Shown here piece by piece: positions 28,201 to 43,200 of a stretch of DNA of 64,000 nt (positions are counted from its first letter, which is position 1; every line of letters starts with the position of its first letter). The position numbers were made by a program, and so were the translations under genes. This DNA is from Pyxicephalus adspersus. Taxonomy: Eukaryota; Chordata; Amphibia; Anura; Pyxicephalidae. The stretch spans positions 129,462,347-129,526,346 of the forward strand of contig NC_092859.1 of assembly GCF_032062135.1 (NCBI RefSeq). Reading direction: 5' to 3'. The notes under the pieces are model-generated. The model did no database searches. It was not told the origin of the DNA and saw nothing but the letters and a program-made list of their open reading frames with translations.

Positions 28201-31200
28201 AGCATTTTGGATGTATTTAAACTTAGGTCACTTGCTGTCATCTTCTGTTGCAATTGAGTGGAAGCAGGTTCCTTAGAAGAGGTAGTACAAGCATACATCA
28301 TAATGTTTTTGCTAAGAGAGCTAGCGTCTCCTGATGGAAAAGCGACAGGAATCCGTGAAGCAAAAGAAACCTGGAAGAAAAAAATCTATACATTAGAATA
28401 AATGTACAAAACATACATTATGTAAGAATTATCAGGAGCTATTTTAATAATATGCAGATTTAAATTTTATTAAAATAACATTTGAAATTACATAAGCATA
28501 GTTAACGTGTATATATATATTTTTTTATGAATGTGTATGTAATTTTGGTGCTTAGATTCACATAAAAAATTATGTATATAGACTAGGTGGTGCCACAATT
28601 ATGTGAAAGTAAATGTGAGATTTATTTAAAGTAGATCTAATCCCCGGTATACTCATCTGTCGCTGCTGCATTACAGGGCTGCACCATCCTCTTCCTTTGG
28701 AAGTTGGGACTGCCAGGTATCCTCAAACTGTTGACAGTTCCCTGGAGTGATCATGCAGGTAAGAATGCTTATTGCAGATGGAAAATTGTCTATAACTTTC
28801 CAAAATATTACCCTGCGTGGTCAGAAATTTTTAAAAGTGGAACTAGTTTTGCTTTACAGGAATATACTTTAACGTATTTCTAGTTCTTGAAGGGTTGAGC
28901 TTTTACAGAACCATTTACCTTCTAAAATTGTGATATCAGCAACCTGTTCAGAAACTTTGCAACTAATAGTATTTGAGTCTTGGAATTTTAAAAGAAGCCT
29001 CTATTGCCATTGGAGAAATACCACATTAGAATAAAAGTTGATGATTGAATTCCATTACAAAAATCTTCTTTAAATACCGGTAAGTTATTCAGAAATATGA
29101 GTTAAATGCAAAAATGCGAAGTAGTGACAAATAACCACAACCCTTACAAACTGACACTAAGTTGTTCCCAGCAAAACTAGCTAAAATCTAAACTTTAATA
29201 TTTTATTCTACCACATAGGCTTGTCTATATTACAGTTAACGGCTGGCAGCATAAGAGTTACAAAACTTTTATATAACCAGTTCGTGTTGGTTTGCTTTTT
29301 TTCCAAGCTGCGCACAGTAGCATTTAAGTGCCAGGAGACCCTCAAGCAAATCTGTTTTCTTTGCTGTGAATACACCCGACCCCATAATCTCTGTATTGGG
29401 GAAAAGCAAGCATTGGACCAGCCTCTTAAGAGTAAGGGAAGCCAGATTATTAAGGGTTGCAAACAGAATAGAGAGCAGAAATAAAAGAACGGTTAAAAAC
29501 TTCAGGTGAGTGGTGCCAACATATGCATTATTAAACACAACTGGAAAAGTGCAGTGCAAACAGCCAAAGGTTTCAGCAATATTTTTGCAGCAGGCAGAGC
29601 CAACAAGTGTATTGCCTACTGTGTAGTCCAAGTAGGTAAGATGAAAAGTACATAAACAAGCTATAGCAAGAAACCTGAAGAATCCATGTCTTATGACAGA
29701 TTATATTTGCAAGTTTTCTTTTTAAATGTGCAGTGCATGTGTACAATGCAGCTATAACATGTACAAAGTGAAGTATCTTTCTTGCACTGCACCCAACACA
29801 AACAACATGATACCAGGAAGTCAGTATGTAAACTGTTGTGAAATCAAATAGAGAATCAAGAATCGAGATTTGTTGCTACCATATAGCGATAAATATATTG
29901 CTACAATGCACATCTACCTCAGAAGTAATCATTTGACCACTAAGTTTATTGTATGTGTCACAAATCTGTGCAACTGATTCAGAGAATACAATGAACAAAT
30001 GCATAGGCAGAGGTGAAATGTTTAGTAAGAATCACATGCCAAATCAGTCTAGAAATGGATCAAATTTTCTAATCTTAACTTCTAGTCAATGAGGATGCCT
30101 CTCACATGAAGTAAACTTACGATGTGCTTTTTTCTGTATGACAGTTTGCTCAGGTTGTTCATTATTATGATCTTAGGGAGAAAGCTAGCTGCAACTAAAA
30201 GTATTGGACTGTTACTGCAAATAATACACTACAGTTCGAAAAGACCTAACCCATTGAAAAAATCCTGCACCACACCAAAAATCAAAAATCTTACATACTG
30301 ACACTCTGTAGTTTATTCTCTTGTATCTAAGAATAAACAAGGTAATTAAGCTACCTACTGCCACCTACTGACATATGAGAGTATTACATTACTCTGCCAG
30401 TCACTAAAGCACAGACTCTTGACAATGATAATTGGATATTTTCCTACGGTACACCTGAAGATCTCTCGTGGCACAGTGGTTGAAAATGACTGTACTAACC
30501 GGAGTGCCTCACTTGAACTAAAGTTTAATTTTTAAAAATTTTCGATCAGACAGATCATCAGAAAGGGTCAGGCAAATGCTCTTCTGCCATAATCCTTCTT
30601 ACCTGGCTGATCGTTCCACAGAACTGTCAAAATTAAACCCTGGAATGTCAGCTCAGCTTTGGTTACCAGGATACCTGGCAATCCCGGATTCCCGACCATG
30701 CTGGCACTGAATTGAGAGCCAAAAATTGCAAGGAGGAAGTGAAGGAAGAGGATGCCGGTGGCATGCGATAGAGTCAGGACAGATGATGAGAATAGCGAGG
30801 TTTACTTGCGCTTTAAGGTGCATGTTAGTGTTGTAAATTTTCATCAGTATGAGCAGCTGCCATTATCTGCATTCAAGTCCAGTTCCTTCTTGGTTTTTCT
30901 GGCCTACATTCTTTGTTACTAATAAAGTGGAACAATATTTATCATTGCCTTGTACCTTTTAGGATTTCCTTCCACCTGCAGTACTCAGAAGAAATATAGT
31001 CATATGCAGATCTCTTATAAGTACATGGGCTCTAAATCATCCAATTATTTGTTGTGCCAGAACTGGGAATTTCACACTTATCAACATGATGTTGTCACTG
31101 TTAGATAAAAATCACAAAGTACTCATCTGATATCCTACTAATGACGGTAAATGCTTAATTACAGGAGTCCCATACTTTTATGCAGGATGTGACATTTGCA

Positions 31201-34200
31201 AAAATTGCAATTAATGTAAATATAAATAGTTTACAGGTAAAAAGAAAACTACAAAAAAACTTGAGTACTTTGAAAAACGAAAATAAAATGGATACCTGAA
31301 CTTGTCTAAAGATTCCTGGATTGTACTCATCCAAGTAGTTCACATGCCACAACAGAAAAGTACCATCCACAGGGTGAATAGTGAAAAGCATATCTGCGTT
31401 CTTGTTCCATTCTGTGAGGAGAGATTCAATTTTCCGGTCTAATAACACTGTTGGTAGAGGCAAGGTGGCACTAGGTGATGAAGCTTTAGTACTCGTATCT
31501 TTTTCTGCTTCTTCATGTTCAGGAGAACCAGTCAGGGATCCTCCACCCTCTGGCTCATCTAGAACAAAATATAGGAGGCAAATTATGATTTACAGGCCAA
31601 AACACATGCAGACAAATATAGCACCTTTTTTTTTTAAATGTATAACTCATAAATAAACAACAACTCAAATGTAATTAACATGTAGGATAATGCTTTAAAA
31701 TGAGCAGCTGTTAAAATCCTACACAAAACCAATTAATAGTTTACATATGTTCTCCAAAACAAGAGAGGAATTGGTAAACAAATAAGCAACTAACCAGTAC
31801 CCGTTTTCAAAAACTATGCCATACGGATGTGCTAACCCTCATTACTATATTTTTGGTTTAGCAGTAATTAGCTCTGAAATGATGAAAGAGGACACACATT
31901 TAAACCCAACATTTACCTTTCTGTATATAAATCAGACATTTAGAGGAGACAAACAAAAATGTTTTTCAAAGCTTTTAAGCAATATATTAATGTGTGCAAT
32001 AATTCTAGTTAGATTTACGGTTTAACCATTTTATCTGTCAAACCTGTACACACTTTCTGTCATTACTTAGGTGACACATTGTTTTTAGGGACAACTAGGC
32101 TTTATACTGGCTTTTTTTCAGTTTTATTGTCTATGTAAACCATAGGCAATAAAATATAAAAAAAAACCCTGAAAACTTACTTTAAACTAGCAAGGCCAAT
32201 TTAGGACACGTGATGAACCTCAGCAATCTGCCGATGCTCAACTGTGGTCCCAACCTCTCCCAACAAATGCTTAGAAGTGGTTGGAAGCCTTGTTTTGCAT
32301 GTAGCTGCAGCAGAACATGTCACATTTGGTTGTGTGGGGAATGATTTGTTACTGGTGGTGTGGTTAGTCTCTCCCGGCTGCACAGTAGCAATTTGCGGTG
32401 CAGCCAAGAACTGTCAGCCATTCAGTTTCACACCGTGGGTCTGAAAAGAGCTCTAATTTGTCCTGTGTTAGAGAGAAATAAATTTACATTTTGTGTATAA
32501 AGCATAGCAAAGGTACTGTCTTTTTCTATTTCGCAAAAAGAGGTAAAAACAGCAGAATAATAAAAACTGATTATGAAAAATGAACATAAGTAGCTAAAGG
32601 TAGAAGATAAGGGGAAAAAACCACCAGGAGTTTGCACTGCTTATCAAAACAGATATGCAAGGTCTCTTTAAAAAAAAAAAAAACTAACTCTCTGGCTGCT
32701 GGTGGCTTTTTTATTTAAGGTGGCTGCTCCCTACAATGCAGGTACATTGCAATGCAGGATACAATGACAGGTTCTGCCATAATCAGCAAGATGTGCATAC
32801 TTGCCTACTATGACAAAAGCTCACAACCCACAGAATTTAGTTCCGCTTTAAAGAAGTCACTAGCAACATGTACACATACACACACACACGTTCCCAATTC
32901 CATTTTGCCCATGTAACTATTGTCTAATATTCATTTTGCTCCGGGTTAAATTAAGTGTCAGTGATGAGAATATACTGGAGCTGTGATGGCAAATGGCTGA
33001 AATAGTTTATAATTTTGATAGACCGTAAATAATCCACAATTCATAAATCTTTGCACAGAGGATTCTAAAAAAATGTTTTATCCAAAGCAACAGAACAAGC
33101 AACATGATCAACTAACCGTTATCCAACTTCATTTGCAAACCGTCTTCATCGTCCTCATCATCACCATTGTCCGATTGCTGCTCTACTAAAGTTTTTAAAT
33201 GCTGTATAAATATTTCAGTGGATGACGTAAAATGCAATTCCTTGTTATTAAGCCAGTGAACTACAAAGTTCCCATAACCTTCATCCTGGTTAAATGCTAC
33301 GCTGGCCAAAACAGATGGAATATCTGGAAAAAATGTATTGAATGGTCAACTTACATGTTACACATGTCGCTTGTAAAACAAACCTTCTGGTTATAAGCAA
33401 GTCATCTGAATTATTGTATGTCTAAAAAATCATTTTAAAAGGTTCACATAAATGCCATGAACCTTATTCTGTATGTCTGTCTGTCTGATCTATCCACAAA
33501 AGCACTGTGGTCTTACACATTTATCTACCAGTTTTTGTTTCTATTCATGCTGTAAACCAATTTAAAAAAAGCTAATTATATTACACAAGGCTGGTACATA
33601 ATTCAAGAAAAAAAACATATGAATCTAGCTAACTGATTAGTGGCCATCAGAAAAAAAAGGAAAGTAGAGGTGAGACCCCTAGATATTCAGGTAGGGTTGT
33701 AAGGTATTATTAGTTATACTTTATTGGTTTCTGTAGAACCATGTTTATACCACTGAAAACTACTACCACTGTACTTCTAGTGCCAAAAACTAGTGTAAAG
33801 TGTCAATAATATTTATTTTGCCAACAACATATTGGCAAATTTACTTACAACACAGCTTTACACCCAGGCAGTATCTAACCTCTTAGAAACTCAAGTCTGA
33901 GTTGAAAAAAAAAAGAAAAAAAATGTTTAGCTAATGGAGCGGATAAGAGGAAATTTCCAATTCAAAACTAAATGATAATTGGAGCAGAAATATCTCCAAT
34001 ATCATACAACTTTTTATATGACCAATAAGCATTTATTTGGCATTTATGGATGTAGCCTCCTTTCATAAAAATTGTTTCATATGATAATACAGCCAAATGT
34101 AATAACTAAATTTATAAAACCATGTTAATTTCTTTGAAACAGAAGAGCGAGAAGAGTGCAGGAGAGAATTGTGAAAGGTAAGACAGCAGGCAGATCAAGT

Positions 34201-37200
34201 CATCTTTCCACTTACAAGTAGTAGGTACTGTTCTTTCCTAATTTGCTACAAAGTCACTAAATCCATACTGGAAAATTATAGGGGAGGATAAATAAAGCAT
34301 TTTGATCCCAATTACCAAACTAAGTAATTACAATAGCAGCAGCATTGGAGCTAATCTCTTCATCCGCAGGGTTTTACAGACAAGTGACTGAGGGTAAAAT
34401 CACTACCCAGGAAATGAGAGCACAAAAAATGAAAGGAGGTTATTTGAGGACAGTGGCATTGACAAGGATTGTGTACTGTGGACTGTGAATGTGGTGGGAG
34501 AATACTGAAACAGGATGAATGTGGCAGTGGACTTAGGGACAATGTTGATTGAAAAGGAGACACCAAAATGTAATCAGGTTATTAACAATGACAGAGTCAA
34601 AGGGGACAGTCTTGTGATGAGCCAAGCTTTACTCTGAATTAATTTGGGAGTTTGTGATTGCAGAGTGAAACTAAGAGAATGCATGCTGGGATACATAGAA
34701 AGGACCAACATGAATGTACTGGAGGTTGGAGCTTGCTGGGGAAAGACTAAGAAGCATGTGATAAAGGTGGGATCTCACTGGGGAAATACTAATATGTATG
34801 TGCAGGAGGCCATTGGAGAAATACCAATATGAGATATGTTCTTGAGATTGGAGCTTTGTGGGAAAAGATTAATCTGGATGATGAAAAGGTAATGTCACTA
34901 AGAACCAGCAATGAGCTTATTTGCACAGTGGTAAAGTATACAAACAGAACTTAGAAAGTCTATAATATTGAAAAGAAACATAAAACGCATTAATGGAAAA
35001 ATAGTTGCCTGTAATTTACCTGTGGCAGGATTTATACTCGCTGCTATGTGAAAATGACAAAGGGAATTAGCATGATGTGAGATGTGTCTGTGGGCCTCTT
35101 GCTGGCTTGGCTGACTTGGTATCAATTCTGTGTGAGCTGCTAGGACAGAAGACCTTCTCCTGCCTCTCCTCAAGTGTTTCAGATGATGAATTGTCTGTAA
35201 AAGAAATAATAAAAAAGAATTACTTTACAGGCCATAGAGATGACTCCATAATGATGTACACTTAAAAATTATATTGTGAACATTTTGGGAAAAGAGATGG
35301 TAAGACTATTTCAACAATGAACTGCTGTTCTAAACCTAGTTATTAGAGCCCAACAAACTATATCACCCAGTCCTACGCACCAAAAGTAAGGAGAAAAAAA
35401 AGGACTTAGACTATATATAAAGACAGAAATTAGTCATTTGGGGATTTATTTTAGTATGGGGAAGGCAGTAAATGGTAGAAAATTAAAACTTGTTCCTACC
35501 TAACCACTTACTAGTCTCTTAAGAGACTAAGTTTATATCCAGCCAACATTTTTATTTTGTATTAAGCAGGGAAGGGCTACAAACCCTATCAAATTATTCC
35601 CTTTACTTCTGGTCCTAAACAAATAGGAAGTGACAAGAAATCTCTTCAATGTAAACAAAATGTTCCCCCAGAGAACAATCCACAGAACAGATGTTTCCCA
35701 TTTGAAAATTTTCCCTCACCTAATGCTCCCAAGAAAAAAAGTGTTAAACGTTCACCAACTTTCTGTCTTAATGACAATGATCACTAACAAAAATAAAGGG
35801 GGGTGAATCTCCCCAGCAGAGACAGAAACAACACAAATGTGACAAATAATTCAACCCTTCTCTACTTTATCCCAAACTAAACTAAAAAAAAATAAAATAA
35901 AAAAAAACACACTTTAATTTGAAAATAAAACCTGCAGTGCTTACTTATCCTCCCTGGCACAGAAGGTAATTAATTCAGGAACCAAGAGCATGCTGACAGT
36001 TATACACCGAGGTGTGCATGGCAATCAATTTACGGCTCATTGTAATAAACATATGTTTAGGTAAAATGCATCACAATGAACCACCCTGGTGTAAAAGAGA
36101 TCAGAGAAAGGAAAGGTGTCTTAGAATGGTCCTGTCTAGTCTACACTAGACAGGACCACTGATGCCCAAGACAAATTTAGCAGCATCAGTTACCTTGACA
36201 AAAGCCTAATAACTAATTTGAATACCTGAATATTTTTTATATTGAAATATTAATGCAAAGAACTAAAATAATGTTTTAAAACCAACTTGTCTTCTGCTCT
36301 AGAGTGGGGGAAATATTTGCACAAATTCTAAGTGATGGTCCTGAGCAACAAATGAACACCTCTCATACTGCATACACATGGCTGGATCAAATTATTTTAG
36401 AACCAGGAGACAACCCAACCTGAGCAATACCAATGATACCACAAAACTTAATACATCATTACATACAGCATGGCATGAATGTTACATACTAACCAACAGA
36501 ATACAGTAATCTTTTCACACTTTACTTGTCTTGTTTTTGACACAATAAAAATGGTCACAATAAAACAACCATCACCCTAGGTGAAATACCTTCATCTATA
36601 TTCCTCAGAATAAAAAGGATTCCCGGTGTCAAACTGATATACATTAGGGCTCAAAGGAAATTGTGATTTTCAAAGTGCAATTTCAGTTACAGAGTCAGAA
36701 AATGTAAACTAAGACAGAGTTACCTCCAGCGCATGCTCAATCTTGTCTTTTTGCTTTCCTGTGAAGGACAAGCTACTGCTGGCTGCCATGCTGCCATGAT
36801 CAATTATTTGTCCTCCAAGAAGGCTATCCTCTGGTAAAAGGGTTTCAGCCCAAAGGCGACAAATGCCATCCTGACAGGATGTAAGTAACACATTGCACAC
36901 CGAGCCCCTAAAAGCAAAGAACATTAACAAAATGACTAAGTAATGTGGACCAGGCATTATGAACTTGAAGATTTATTGTTGTATAGCGCTAGTAGGCAAA
37001 GCAAAAGACAGGTTAATGAAGGGAACCGAAATAAAACAGGGCAATTTTAAATAGAACCCAGAATTTTCAAAGTAAAAGTAGATGATTTTATATTTGATTT
37101 ATTTTTGCAAGATCTGCATTTGAAATTGTGTTGCATAAACAAACTGTTCCAAATCCAGCATTTACATGAAGAAACCCCTCAAAACAGGCCAGTATGGATT

Positions 37201-40200
37201 GGATATGAACAACTTTTTTTATGGACTGCCAGGATAGATAAAATCTAAATCTCCAACTGACCTCAGACTGACTTAGCAGAGAGATGTTTTCCCCAAAAGC
37301 ACATTAAAGCAAGCTGTTATACTTCGGAGTCTGTAGCCCATGCACAATAAGCCTAAGGGCTAGGGTACACAAAGGGATTGTGTTTGATAGCAGTTTGCAG
37401 TACAATCAATAAGCAAAAAAAACACAATGTACTGTATAAAAAAAATGTACACACCAATAAACTAAAGTTAAAATTAAATTTAAATGGCATTTTAGACCAA
37501 GAATGCTTCAAAAATGTCAGAAAAAAGATGTGCACACAATACAGATATATGGTTTTAATATTTCCTAATTCAGGTGCAAGTGCCTTGTTATGGAATAACT
37601 CAGCTCCCTAAATAACAAAATAAAATTCTGAAGACACCAAGTAATTGTCCTTTGAGCAGATAGAGGTGAAGAAGTGACAAGAGAAGCTCCAAAAAAGTGA
37701 CATATTATTGGGTATATAATATGGCATAACAATTATACACACACCTGCCACTTTAATAGGTACACCTTGCTACTACCAGGTTGGGTATGTTTCTTGCCTT
37801 CAGAACTGCCATAATTCTTTGTTGCACAGATTCAGCAAAGGTGCTGGAAACATTCCTTTGTGATTCTGGTTCATGATGACATAGCAGCATCGTAACATTG
37901 CTGCAAATTTGTTCACCACACCTTTATGATAAAAATCTCCCATTCTGTCACATTCCAAAGGTGCTCTATTGGATTGCAATCTAGTGTTAACATGAAGTTG
38001 AACAGGTGTACCGATTAAAGTGGCTGGCAAGTGTATATTCCTGTTTAATTGTAATTCCTCTCTGCACGCTAGACATTACAGCGCATGATGGATTTTTCAT
38101 ACCTTATCGATTCCTATGGTTACAGAGGGATACTAAATAATCCCACTATCTGATTTATTAAAATTTGAAATGTGATTATAGCTTCAGGAGGGTAGTAACA
38201 CATAGTCAGCAGCAGAACATGAAACAGGGTTATAAAACATACATGGAAAATAGCTAGTTTTCAACACTTAGCTATCACATTATTTTCCTTTGACTCAATT
38301 ATTACAAAAATTAGTTCCTACGTGTAGTAGCTAAAGCATGTTACAGCTATAAATCACACAAAAAAAGAATAGTCTTCTTTCCCCACATATACAAAACACT
38401 TACTCTAATTACTGTTTGCTTTAAAGTTATATCCTGCTGAACAGAAACAGTATAGTCAACATATTTTTATCAAAAGGTTAGAATACACACAATGTATTGT
38501 ATTACTTCTACAACCATTTAAAAAAATGGATCAATATATAAATCGTTACCTTGGCATAAATCTGCTTGTGTTCCTCCATGAAAATCCAATCACTGCTCGA
38601 GGATGGGCAAGATACACAAATGAAAAGTTGACGTCCACTTTTTTCTCTTGACTTTCACGAAGCAAAAAAGAGGATTTCCAACCAGAAAGAGGATACCAGA
38701 CTTTTAGGAGACAATCATCCTGTGAAGACAGTAATGGGTTTTGTTTTTCAGAATAGAAGTCTGTACATATACTGTATTCACAACCATTTATTTCTGAAGT
38801 TAAAGTCCTTCAATTAGGAAGGCACCTCATACATTTTACAATAGACAGAAAAGATGAGCAGCACAGTAACACATCTGTGTTGTATTCGGTTTGGTGCATT
38901 AAAGCTATTTTTGGATATGTTATCTTTTCGGTTTTCTTAGCAGATGTTGTAATTTCCATTTGCCTACTTGACACCCTGGTTAGCAAGCTGATGCCTGCGT
39001 CTGAAAAACTTTTGACCTTGATAAAAAGTTACAAGATCCTGCACTCTCCTGCATTTGGGGTCACCCTCACCATTCCTCACTCAGAAAAATAGGAAATTAT
39101 GTGATATGGGGATATTATTAAACTCCATAAAACAAAAGGTCAGCTGCCATTTCTCTTTTGTTATTTGCAAATATAACCGTGAGAGTCCTTTGTAAATCCG
39201 CTGGAGAGAAATGAAGCCTAAACAAAGCCCAAGAAAATTGTATCTTAGGATTTTATTTCCGTCCCCTATTGGGGAGTTTTCCCCTATTTTATCTCTTCTT
39301 TGCCATATGTATTGGTTTTATTTACTTTATTATTGCTTAAAAAAGGAAAAAAGGTGTATGGGCATTTATACCTGTTTTATAAGCAGGCGCTAGTGAGTGC
39401 TGCCACTGTCACCAAATGAGGGTAGGGAGAACATTGAACACCAGTGTGGTGGAATATATTTATTGCAGCCAATTACCCCAATAAGGGTAAGGGGGTTTAT
39501 TGTGGTGGCTATGGAAGACAGTATTAATATTGTCCTATTACCAAAGCAGTGGGGTCTATTACTGGAACCTATGTTGTGAATATTTATGAAACCCTTGTGT
39601 GGTCATGCCTGTTGATTTAATACACACATGGTGTTATTACAATACAAATGGCAGCCACCTGGGCTTTTTAAGTTGCCTGTATGTGATAAAAACAACAACA
39701 ACAAAAAAACATCCTAATGATCAGAGGTAGCTGTGTAAATTTTGGGGTGTTTTCTCACATTGGCTTGTATTACCTCTAATCACATGTTTTAGAACATATC
39801 ATTATTTAAAGAATAAGGTAACACAATGAAATTTTAACTTTCAAGCATTAAATAAAAACACCCTTTTAAAACAATAAAAGGCAAAATGATGATAGTTTAT
39901 AAAACAAAAGTGTGCTTTACAAATGTGCATTGCACCCCGCTGTTTTTTAGGGGTTGTTAGGCATGTAAAAACCAGCTAACTTACAGCATGCTAACAGACA
40001 AATGTAAACTCCTAAAGCAATTGACATTCTGTAACTCTGGCACATTCTGGCACAGAAAATAAAAACAAATAAAATATGGTAAACTATTTGCAACAGAACT
40101 AGGGGATCTATTTCTGAAGAGGTGACCATCAGTTAACAGTTCTGTTCTGAATGGCTTAGATCACTAAATCTAATAATTTTGTCCCATAAACAAAATGTGT

Positions 40201-43200
40201 AAATCATTTTGGCATGCAAAGCAATGAAAGAAAAGGAATTGCCAGGAAAATATAGAATCGAAACTGAAAAGTTTAGTTTGCTCTATTTAATATGTTTTCC
40301 TTAACTGTTTATGCATACATTTAGTTTCACTATACATATACAGTACATATCTTAAATACAAATACTGTTCCCCACGTTTTAAATACCACCAATCTAGAGG
40401 GCTGTGAAGGTCTGGTGATTGCGCACAACACTGGCTCTGCAGAACAATTTGCAGCAAAATCTTAAGCAGTGCTGTCCGCTCCACAAAGAACATTTCAAGG
40501 TTCATGCTGAAAATAACCATAGGACCAATATTTCTAAATGCTCCTCCCTGAATGGTGCCTAAAGGGTTTATATTGTTTAAATATTCTTTTGGCATCTATT
40601 GTGAAGACAAATAAATTAACAAAAGGGTTGATTTCCTGGGTCACAATGTAACAGGAGCACTTAAGTAGAGATGAGTCACACCCATGATGAAAATGGAAAC
40701 AAAATGCCATCTGAAGCGGAGGCAGCAATCGCCTTCTAGCTGGAAGTCTCTTAACGATGCCATCTGTCACAGAATCATATGCCTGGATAATCATGGCTGC
40801 TGAAACATGACTTTAGAGGATAGAGGAAAGCAACCAAAACATAGCACCTTTAATACATACCAGAAAAATACATTGCTCTCTTTTTACAAGGGGCCAAACA
40901 TTCAATGTAATTAATGGCCTCTAGCTAGATATCATACTAGCTTATAAAAAAAATATATACTTGGAAGAAGACTGTAAATGATAACCATAATTCGGATTTC
41001 AGATATCAGACTAGTTAGGAATTTACTGTTTTCTTTCCAGGTAAAGCACTTGTTTAGCCAGTTAGGTTAATCATCCAGCTTCTCCATAGCACAATAGATC
41101 ACATGACACCTCAATTTCCCATAATACTTAGCAGATTTTTTTAATCAATTGCTGTTTTAGCTGTGAATCTGCATTACCACGCAGCAAATAACATAGGAAA
41201 TACTGGGAACAGACTATGCAGTAAGAGGGTGGTGCATAAAACAGGGCGAACAGTAAAACCTTTTGTATTGCACATGTATAAAAAGTAGTTTTCCTGAAGT
41301 TTTGCTTTAAAAAAAATCAGTCCACCTTCCCACTGCCACCAAATTTACAACATTGACAATGAAACAAAAAATACTTTTATGATACAATTATTGCAACAAC
41401 CATAAGATGAATATAAATGGAAACTCAAACTGATCTATTGCTGATACAACCAGACATGTATAAGACTTCTGTTACCTGTAGCACAAATCTACAGCAATTA
41501 GCGTCCCCCCCCCAACTTAACTTATTTTTTGTACTCTCGTAGACTGCAGTGAAAATGCAGTTAACTGGGATTTTTGGCATTTAATTTGCATACTTGGCAC
41601 CCTGATGTTGCAAATCTATGGTTACAAAAATTTTAAAGCCAGGAAATTAAAAAAAATATATCTAAAATTGTTTGTCCTCCCTACCCCTTCCTGCTAAAGA
41701 AGGGTCTATTTGCTGTTCTCCTGAGATTCTACGACCGTGGGCCTCATTTAATAAAGCTCTCCAGGGCTGGGGGAGGATACACTTTTAACAGTAAAGCTGA
41801 GTGATCCAGCAAACATGGAATGGATATCTTCAAAGTCATTTGCTAGAAAATGTTTTGAATCCTGGACCAGATCCATTCTAGGTTTGCTGGATCACACAGC
41901 TTCACTGATGAAAGTGTATCCGCTCCAGCCTTGGAAAGCTTTAATAAATCAGGATCATTGTGCCACTGTTGTCCCCTGGTATCTAGAGATAGACTATGAT
42001 CAGGTACTACAATGATCAGCCACCATCTCATCCTGAGGTCATGGAGGTTAGTCCTGCACCGTATGCAGATGTTGAGAAGAGGGGCAGTGGCAAGATTGGG
42101 TAAAGACTAGCAAAAAACTGCTTTTTGGGGGAACATTATCTGTTTACATGTCAGAGTTAGATTTTGCAAAGTAGGCTTGTTCACTACAGAAATATACACC
42201 ATACAAGTCATACATTGGTAGCCACTTCAGGCTGCAGCTTCTGGGTTTGATAGGCTCTCAAACTCTGGGTACAACCAAAACATATTTAGGGATAAGTAAA
42301 TAGCCATACTTTCTAAATTTTAGGGGCTTTGCAAATCTGATAATAAGGAAAAACAGGGTAAAAGCAAATTTCATACAATATGAAAATACAAGGAATGTAA
42401 TGTCACAGAAGAAGTTCTGTAATTGTAGAACATGGTCAGGGAAGCATGCTCAGCACCTCATCTCAACTTACTTGCACTGCCAGATACAGTTCCAGTCATT
42501 CAAGGCAGGTTGAACTTTATCTTCTATGACGTTTCTGTTAATATCATCATCTTCCTCTTCTAGAATGTCACTAGATGGCGGTGCCCATAACTGCAAGTAC
42601 TCGGTGGCCGTTAACAGTCTGTTACCTGTAGATTTTGATTAGATGAACAAAGATGAATTTTAGATGTTTATTCCTTGGTTCTAAACTTATGATCTTGTAA
42701 TACAAAATAAAACTAGGTCTTGATGTATACAATTTACGAATTATAGAAATTTTCTGTGTACTGTCAATAAAAACATATATCAGTTTTACTGTTGCACAAA
42801 AAAGTCACAATAGTCATGGTATTTAACCCACTACAGTTCACATTAGTGTTTTTCCCAACAACTTTCAAAATAATAAAAAAAATAAATGTTTTGCAGCAAC
42901 CTGCTGCAGGTTATGAGGCATGCAAACGCCTACATTAACTTCGGACCGGACGGAGGCACTTAGAACAGTGAACGTATATATCAATAATAGAAAAGGAGAG
43001 CTGTCACATGAGCCGGCCAGTGTTTGCTTGCTAATACAACACAAAGCATCTCCCGCTGTCATAAGCGTCCAATGCAAAAAAATGAATGGAACATTTAGTG
43101 GCATTTTGCTTACCTTGAGGATCCCAAGCCAAATTGTAAGTCACCGAGCTAAGGAAAAACTGTCCAGTCCTAAGCCACTGATATTTAAGTTGCTAGAAAA

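Larger units (their letters stand above)
28371..31295. other. DMXL2: DMXL2 intron between exons 11 and 12
   Basis: It contains the 28.6-kb and 30.5-kb repeats. 29200-29640 is a block with open frames on both strands but no recognised product. The rest is featureless. Confidence 0.5.

Noticed and set aside
40287..40794. Overlapping minus-strand open frames (102 and 86 codons)
   Set aside because: No splice-compatible phase with DMXL2 neighbours and no recognised homology; kept only as an unexplained block.
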